Notes under the pieces: generated by a model | What the model was told of the DNA's origin: nothing | The model's database searches: none | What the model saw: the letters and a program-made list of their open reading frames with translations, nothing else | Source: Brevibacillus ruminantium | Lineage (GTDB): Bacteria > Bacillota > Bacilli > Brevibacillales > Brevibacillaceae | DNA length: 64,000 nucleotides | Direction: 5' to 3' | Assembly: GCF_023746555.1 (NCBI RefSeq) | Contig: NZ_CP098755.1 | Location: 2,243,001 to 2,307,000 of the forward strand | Translations under genes and position numbers: made by a program | In this document: positions 59,255 to 64,000 of the stretch, in pieces | How the letters are laid out: every line of letters begins with the position of its first letter | Position numbering within the stretch: position 1 is the stretch's first letter

Positions 59255-59270
59255 GGTTAAGCGCTTATTC
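59255..59270 (+). promoter_or_regulatory. Second operator of binding protein 2
   Basis: GGTTAAGCGCTTATTC with a TAAGCGCTTA core, 118 bases downstream of the first operator; the pair could allow DNA looping. Confidence 0.6.
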
Positions 59271-59370
59271 AAACTACGAAAGGTTGAGAAGGAGGGAGCA
59301 TGGTCGGTCGAGGTTTTCCAAAGACGTATGTCGGCTATAGCAAAAAAGAATGAGCACACGGGGGGTTCCT

Positions 59371-60363
59371 ATGAAAAAGAGAATTGCGATTCCATTGATT
59401 TTGATGATGATGTTCTCCGTTCTGGCAGGCTGCGCTGGGCAAGCAAACAATAGCACGGGAGCGACGGCCGGAAATCAGCAAGGGTCTTCTGACGGCAAGC
59501 CAAAAGTCACCGTTGTCTTGATGGAGCTGAGCGCGCAGTATTTTAAATTCATGGAAGCGGGAGCAAAAGCCGCTTTTCAAGAGTTCGGCGTAGATGGAAA
59601 GGTGATCGCTCCTTCCAATCAATCGCAAGTCATAGAGCAGGTAAACATGATCGAAACGGCGCTGAATGAAAAGCCGGATGCGCTGGTTTTGATGCCTTCT
59701 CAGCCGGAATCCGCTCTCCCGGTATTGAGGAAGTATAAACAGAAAGGCATCCCCGTTCTGTTGATCGACACAGACGTGCCGAACTGGAAGGATAAAACCT
59801 CTTATATCGGTACCAATAACGATGAGGCAGGCTATACAGCCGCACAGCTTGTCGCCAAGCAGCTTAACAAAGGGGACAAAGTCGCTATTCTCGAAGGAAT
59901 CGCCGGGACCTATGCTAGCGAGACGCGGATTGCCGGAGCGAAAAGAGGGCTGACGGAAGCCGGGCTGGAAATCGCGGTTTCGCAGTCGGCTGACTGGGAC
60001 CGGGTAAAAGCTACCTCCGTAATGGAGAACATTTTGCAAGCGCACCCAGATGTCAAAGCGGTCGTTGCCGCCAATGACGAGATGGCGCTGGGAGCCGTGC
60101 GCGCCACAGAAGCAAAAGGCTTGAAAATCCCTGTCGTCGGTGTCGACGGAATCATTGAGGCGGTTGAATCCGTGAACAAAGGCATCCTGTTCGGCTCGGT
60201 TGCGCAGAAGCCGTATGACATGGGCTACCTTGGCGTGAAAAATGCATTGGCGGCGATTAAAGGCGAGCCGGTGGAACAGCGCATTGACAGCGGACTCGAT
60301 ACGATCACCAAAGAAAATGCGGAAGCAAAGCTGAAGGATCTGAAAGCAAAGCTGGGGCAATAA
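59371..60363 (+). CDS. Sugar-binding lipoprotein 2
   Basis: A 330-residue solute-binding lipoprotein. Signal peptide MKKRIAIPLILMMMFSVLAG with lipobox LAGC, then VTVVLMELSAQYFKFMEAGA, NEKPDALVLMPSQPESALPV, PVLLIDTDVPNWKDKTSYIG, VAANDEMALGAVRATEAKGL and VVGVDGIIEAVESVNKG. ATG 59371 with GGGGG upstream is preferred to 59350. It has its own operator-controlled promoter, outside the main importer operon, so it can be expressed at a higher level than the permease, as is common for binding proteins. Confidence 0.88.
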   Translation: MKKRIAIPLILMMMFSVLAGCAGQANNSTGATAGNQQGSSDGKPKVTVVLMELSAQYFKFMEAGAKAAFQEFGVDGKVIAPSNQSQVIEQVNMIETALNEKPDALVLMPSQPESALPVLRKYKQKGIPVLLIDTDVPNWKDKTSYIGTNNDEAGYTAAQLVAKQLNKGDKVAILEGIAGTYASETRIAGAKRGLTEAGLEIAVSQSADWDRVKATSVMENILQAHPDVKAVVAANDEMALGAVRATEAKGLKIPVVGVDGIIEAVESVNKGILFGSVAQKPYDMGYLGVKNALAAIKGEPVEQRIDSGLDTITKENAEAKLKDLKAKLGQ

Positions 60364-60440
60364 AAAAGCACATGGAATAAGCGACGGGAGGAGGGGACTG
60401 CCCCCCGTCTGTAGGACAGGGATCAAAACACCTTAGCCAA

Positions 60441-61298
60441 TTAAGCAGCCAGTTGCCGAAATTGAATCGGTGACTGGTTGTTTAGTTTCGTTTGAATGCG
60501 AATTGAGTTATAGTAATGAATGTAGTCTTGAACAATCTGTGCAACGATGGCCGTCGTTGTACAGGTAAAGTCTTCAAGATAGAACGTTTCAGACTTTAGC
60601 GTGGAATGAAACGATTCTATGGGGGCATTATCAGCAGGTGTACCCTTACGGGACATGCTCATGGTAATGCCCTTTTCCTTTACAGCCTGTTGAAATGCCT
60701 TGGATGTATAAACGGAACCTTGGTCACTATGTAACATGCAACTCGTTACTGTGGGCAACTGATACAACGTATCTAAAACCAAACCGGTATCTTGTGTGTC
60801 TCCAATACTGTAGGCGATAATCTCGCCGTTGTACAAGTCCATGATGCTAGATAAATACAGCATTTTGCTGCCGAAAGGCAGGTAAGTAATATCCGTAACT
60901 AGTTTTTGCAATGGTTGTTCCGCATGAAAATCACGTTTTAGAAGATGATCAGCTACTTGGAATGGTTGTCCGATTCCCTTTCGCTTTTTCACTTTCACTC
61001 GACATTGCAAGCCTTCTTCTCTCATGATCCGTTGCACTCGTTTATGATTCACTTGCATCTCTCGGCGTAAAAGTGCTGTGATTTTTCGGTATCCATAGCG
61101 AAATTTATGTGCTAAGCACAGCTCACGAATACGTGTGACGAGTGGTTTTGAAACCGGTTGTGTATTCCTTTGATTTTTCCACCGATAGTAGGTGGAACGA
61201 GCAACGCCCAGCCATAGGCACGCTTGTTGTACAGAGACCTCTCCCTTTATGGAATCCATCCACTGGACTACTGCTTCTGGTGACACCTCCTTTCCCAC
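60441..61298 (-). CDS. IS3-family transposase OrfB
   Basis: A 285-residue DDE integrase-core protein: CLWLGVARSTYYRWKNQRNT (HTH_21), RYGYRKITALLRREMQVNHK, catalytic TDITYLPFGSKMLYLSSIMD (first Asp), LHSDQGSVYTSKAFQQAV (second Asp) and DNAPIESFHSTLKSE (Glu). It lies in the -1 frame relative to orfA and is normally made as an OrfAB fusion by frameshifting; its own GTG start is weakly supported. Confidence 0.88.
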   Translation of the reverse strand: MGKEVSPEAVVQWMDSIKGEVSVQQACLWLGVARSTYYRWKNQRNTQPVSKPLVTRIRELCLAHKFRYGYRKITALLRREMQVNHKRVQRIMREEGLQCRVKVKKRKGIGQPFQVADHLLKRDFHAEQPLQKLVTDITYLPFGSKMLYLSSIMDLYNGEIIAYSIGDTQDTGLVLDTLYQLPTVTSCMLHSDQGSVYTSKAFQQAVKEKGITMSMSRKGTPADNAPIESFHSTLKSETFYLEDFTCTTTAIVAQIVQDYIHYYNSIRIQTKLNNQSPIQFRQLAA

Positions 61299-61588
61299 TC
61301 CTTGTACTTTTTTAAGACATCCAATTGTTGTTTTAAGAAGCGATTTTCCTGCTTCAATCTTTCAACTTCAGATGTAACCTCTGGCCCTTTTCCATATGTG
61401 TACTGCTTACCTACTGGTTGTTCAAAGCGGTGAATTTCCCCGTTTCTATACCAACGTAACCATGTATCCACCTGCGTTTTGTTCTTGATACAAAGATGTT
61501 CCATTACTTCACTCACTGATACGCCCGCCATCCTCATTTCAACAGCCTTTAGCTTAATTTCCGCGGGATAGCTTACTCTCGTTGCCAC
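61268..61588 (-). CDS. IS3-family transposase OrfA
   Basis: A 106-residue HTH protein. The helix-turn-helix is YPAEIKLKAVEMRMAGVSVS, followed by IKNKTQVDTWLRWYRNGEIH and a leucine zipper SEVERLKQENRFLKQQLDVL. GTG 61588 with GGAGGTG upstream is the likely start. The overlap with orfB contains the slippery AAAAAAG (minus strand 61313-61307), the usual -1 frameshift site of IS150-type elements. Confidence 0.82.
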   Translation of the reverse strand: MATRVSYPAEIKLKAVEMRMAGVSVSEVMEHLCIKNKTQVDTWLRWYRNGEIHRFEQPVGKQYTYGKGPEVTSEVERLKQENRFLKQQLDVLKKYKEWERRCHQKQ

Positions 61589-61681
61589 AGAAAAACACCT
61601 CCAAGTTGTCCCCATATCTTACGACATGGTCGCATTCTCTTGAAGGTGTTTTAATTTGTCTTACGTTATGGGGTCAGTCCC

Positions 61682-62169
61682 GAGGAAGGTCACACTTCCT
61701 CTTTCTGCTTATTCACCATCCTTTCCACGACAAGGTGAAGCAGCGTGCAAAGTTCAATCGGAAAAAGAAAATGAAATTAATAAATTGCCTGATGACTAGG
61801 AAAAAAAGATGCTTTGGCTGATTTACAGAACCTTCAAGAAGCGATGAAAAAAGTAACTGGGAAAGAGTGAAAGGGATATATCTGCCATGATAAGGTATTA
61901 GAGGTTATTTTTAGAAGCAAATGACCAATTGCTACCTTTACTTGCAATTATAACGTTCATTGTTACTCTCGTAAGGTTCAAGGGATCAGCAGCCACAGCT
62001 TTGCAGGTAGTAGTTGCCGAAAAATTAAATGAAGCCGATTGAATTAACAGAATAATCAGTGAACTAAAAAGTACGTAAAAAAATCTCCCTTATGGAGACT
62101 GTTTCATTTATTTTTATATTTCCCGGCATCGGAACTACGGGTATTTCACCTGTAGTCCAATGGGTAAGC
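61682..62169. other. Region after the IS with only gene fragments
   Basis: Two short protein-like stretches without starts are visible: DALADLQNLQEAMKKVTGKE ending near 61870, and a membrane-type segment DQLLPLLAIITFIVTLVRF ending in KLNEAD and TGA at 62041. A hairpin TCTCC-CTTAT-GGAGA (about 62091-62105) may end transcription. No complete gene is seen. Confidence 0.35.
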
Positions 62170-62235
62170 TTACATGATCTTAAGCAGTACTAGACAGAAT
62201 GAGAGAAAGGCCAATAGTTGTATCGTTCTGCACAT
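62170..62235 (-). CDS. 21-residue hydrophobic peptide (type I toxin-like)
   Basis: MCRTIQLLAFLSFCLVLLKI plus Met and stop. AAAGGAGGTGATACT is an excellent ribosome site before ATG 62235. The peptide is one membrane helix. Downstream, GGACTACAGG and CCCGTAGTTCC form a hairpin. The layout resembles the putative holin-like / type I toxin peptides of Bacillales, but the sequence is not an obvious member and no antisense RNA promoter was identified. Confidence 0.4.
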   Translation of the reverse strand: MCRTIQLLAFLSFCLVLLKIM

Positions 62236-62423
62236 AGTATCACCTCCTTTAATTCTTATAGAGGCCACTTAATAATATCACATAAAAATGGCTCCAGCAA
62301 TAATCAAAGAAGAAAATCAACTAATTACATTTTTGGGATTTAATTACTTAGGAAACTATTACCATTCTCGTGATGGTGTGATATCATAAAAAAACTTGAA
62401 AGGAATTTTTTAGGGGGATATTA

Positions 62424-63681
62424 ATGAGCATAGAAGCGATTGGAGAATTGGTACTATATCATCGGCAACAAAAAAATATATCTTTAGGCGAACTGGCTGA
62501 ACGGACAGGCGTAAGCAAGGCATCGCTTTCAAAGATTGAATCAGGGGAGACGAAAAGACCCAGTTTTATGGTTTGGAAAAAGATCGCAAGTACACTCAAT
62601 ATTCCGTATACGAAAACAATTGGAATTTATTTAAGTACAACAGAACAACCAACTAAAATTAAATTATTGTTAGAAGAATCGATTGCACTCAACAGCGAGA
62701 CACTTGTTCAAAAAGCGGCTCTAAGGCTGCTCGAAACACCGAGAATGGATACTCTTCTAGCGTTAGATCATCTTCTCCAAGTAACGAAAGGGGTGGAGGA
62801 TCGGGATGTCAGGCTTGCTTTGTATGGAGTGATTATTGATTACACCCGGAAGCACGGGATTCCCTATTATCTAGCAAAAAACCTCTACGAGAGGTACTTG
62901 CTGGAACGAGATGATTTTATACGTTTCGAGGAAACATACCGTCGTGGAAAAGAATTTGCATTACATGGATTTTCTTCAGCCAAATGAGCGGATTAACTAT
63001 TATTACCGGATGGGAGTTCATGCTGATATTTTGGACTATCACGGTGAATGCATCGATTTTTGTGGAAGGAGCATACGGGAAGACCAAGCAGATAGTAGCC
63101 AGAAAGCCTACGCTTTGATAACACTGTTCAACGCATACATTTCATTGGACGATCTGATTCTTGCAGAGTATTGCTTAAAGGAGTACGAGAATAGTAGATA
63201 TGCTGACTTCAGAAAAAAACACTTCAGAGCAGTCCTCTACACAAAAAGAGGGAGATTTGCGGAAGCGATACAACTTTACAAAGAGTGCCTTCAGGAAGCG
63301 GAACGTGATAGGCGTATTTCTGTTGTCAGTGATCTTCTCGAGGTCTACCTGGAAATCGGCAGAAACGATTTGATCAAAGAGCTGATCGATTCAGAAGCAG
63401 ATTTCTTGCCCGCAAACATAAATATTCATCCATATCGTATTAAAGTTGCAGCAAGGTACTTCAAACGAAAAGGTGTGTGTCAGCTCTCCGCAGGTTTGAC
63501 GAATGAAGGTTTTGACAGCTTGCTTCAAAGCATTACCTACTATCGACAGCTAGGCGATTCTGAAAAAGCAATGCAATGTATAGGTCTTTTCTTAAGGCAT
63601 CATCGACTGAGTGGGAAAAGTTTATCTTTTGAACATATGGAAAAAATTGATAAGATCTGCCATAATGAAGCAAACGAATAG
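62424..63681 (+). pseudogene. RRNPP-type HTH-TPR quorum-sensing regulator, one frameshift
   Basis: Two frames form one protein of about 418 residues. Frame 1 (62424-62987) has the XRE HTH (LGELAERTGVSKASLSKIES, GETKRPSFMVWKKIA) and the first TPR helices. Frame 2 continues from about 62960 (LHYMDFLQPNERINYYYRMG, DYHGECIDFCGRSIREDQ, AYALITLFNAYISLDDLI, LYTKRGRFAEAIQLYKECLQ) to 63681, further TPR repeats. The junction reads EFALH then YMDFLQ, so one base has been gained or lost. GGGGG precedes ATG 62424. The architecture is that of NprR/PlcR/Rap-like peptide receptors, and a peptide gene follows at once. Confidence 0.7.
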
Positions 63682-63695
63682 GGGAGGAATATCCC

Positions 63696-63821
63696 GTGAA
63701 AAAACTATTATCTACACTTGCTTTTGCTATTTTACTCTGCTCTGTTTCACTACCAGTAACCATCCCAAAACAAGACACACCACCATCTAAAATTATACTT
63801 AACGTTGAGCCTGAATGGTGA
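63696..63821 (+). CDS. Secreted signalling-peptide precursor (Phr/NprX-like)
   Basis: A 41-residue precursor: MKKLLSTLAFAILLCSVSLP is a signal peptide, followed by a short polar tail ending KIILNVEPEW. GTG 63696 is preceded by GGGGAGG and starts 14 bases after the receptor stop, the order and spacing of Rap-Phr and NprR-NprX cassettes. The mature signal would be a short piece of the C-terminal tail. No cleavage site can be proven from sequence. Confidence 0.6.
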   Translation: MKKLLSTLAFAILLCSVSLPVTIPKQDTPPSKIILNVEPEW

Positions 63822-64000
63822 AACTGTAGGGAACCTTAATAAAACGATTATTCTTATTCTCATTTTACTAGTGCATCATAGGTCAGACTAGAACAGCGAG
63901 AAGAAATCGAAAACGAGGCCCGACGAACGGCTTATGTCATCGTAAGATAGCAGAATAAGTTTCGGGAAGTGGAAGTAGGGCATGGAGCGAAGAAGAAGAA

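Larger units (their letters stand above)
60394..61681 (-). mobile_element. Complete IS3-family insertion sequence
   Basis: The ends GGGACTGCCCCC (60394-) and GGGGTCAGTCCC (-61681) are inverted, with matching inner bases AAAACACCTT. The flanks carry a 3-bp direct repeat GAG (60391-60393 and 61682-61684), as expected for a recent IS3 insertion. The element contains orfA and orfB in overlapping frames, transcribed leftwards, and looks intact. Confidence 0.85.

Noticed and set aside
1..64000. tRNA or rRNA genes
   Set aside because: No cloverleaf with T-loop GTTCRANNC and matching acceptor stem and no rRNA-like sequence was noticed by eye; a covariance scan would be decisive.

Overview
The window looks like a chromosomal segment of a low-to-medium GC, spore-forming Bacillales bacterium, most likely Brevibacillus or a close relative. 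The reasons are strong AGGAGG-type ribosome sites, sigma-A promoters, Rrf2/BlaI/LacI/Rap-like regulators, a RibR-type riboflavin kinase and IS3/IS1182/ISL3 remnants. This assignment is inferred from gene content only. Two very different halves meet near 29.6 kb. The left half is AT-richer, rearranged and full of broken genes. The right half is a GC-richer, orderly catabolic locus.

1-8 kb: the start of an FAD monooxygenase (runs off the left edge), a broken murein transglycosylase, an unrecognised decayed gene, then a two-gene unit ending in a 970-residue protein with two bactofilin-like beta-solenoid blocks and a C-terminal DUF4241 (immunity-type) domain, a tiny lipoprotein, a small unknown gene and a stand-alone DUF4062 protein.

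8-30 kb: an accessory mosaic. It holds an XRE regulator, an AraC gene cut by an IS remnant, three small ribbon-helix-helix-like proteins, an SOS-type promoter driving a 57-residue protein, and a YvrJ-like membrane protein. A family of wall-active proteins without signal peptides follows (lysozyme-like at 13.5 kb, expansin/RlpA-like at 17.2 kb, DUF1906 glycosidase-like at 18.8 kb, plus decayed paralogues). Seven copies of a GTTACG-N3-CGTAAC element, three of them inside recognisable promoters, mark this set. Interleaved is a second regulon of lipoproteins carrying ATTATACA-N2-TGTATAAT operators, evidently for the BlaI repressor and M56 metalloprotease at 19.4-21.7 kb; that protease carries an Asp-box (BNR) sensor domain. 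Several near-identical duplicated segments and deletion fusions show recent rearrangement. An Rrf2-regulated MFS efflux unit closes this half.

29.6-60.4 kb: an inositol-type catabolic locus. It encodes IolD, IolE, IolB and IolJ, five Gfo/Idh/MocA dehydrogenases (four IolG-like), an RbsABC-type importer with two binding proteins, an MFS permease and three LacI repressors with near-identical recognition helices. There is no recognisable iolC kinase and no recognisable iolA. Instead there is a PfkA-fold kinase, a split transketolase, a tartrate/D-malate-type dehydrogenase, a zinc alcohol dehydrogenase, a GapN-like aldehyde dehydrogenase, and a limonene-monooxygenase-like flavin enzyme with its own FMN reductase and RibR-like riboflavin kinase. 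Eight AAGCGCTTAA-type operators lie next to promoters throughout, so the units are probably co-induced by one sugar-like ligand. The likely flow is import, oxidation by several IolG paralogues, IolE/IolD/IolB ring opening, phosphorylation by the PfkA-type kinase and IolJ cleavage, with the transketolase and oxidoreductases handling unusual substrates or products.

60.4-64 kb: a complete IS3-family element with a 3-bp target duplication, a tiny hydrophobic peptide gene, and a Rap/NprR-like HTH-TPR regulator broken by one frameshift and followed by a 41-residue secreted peptide precursor, i.e. an RRNPP-type cell-cell signalling cassette.
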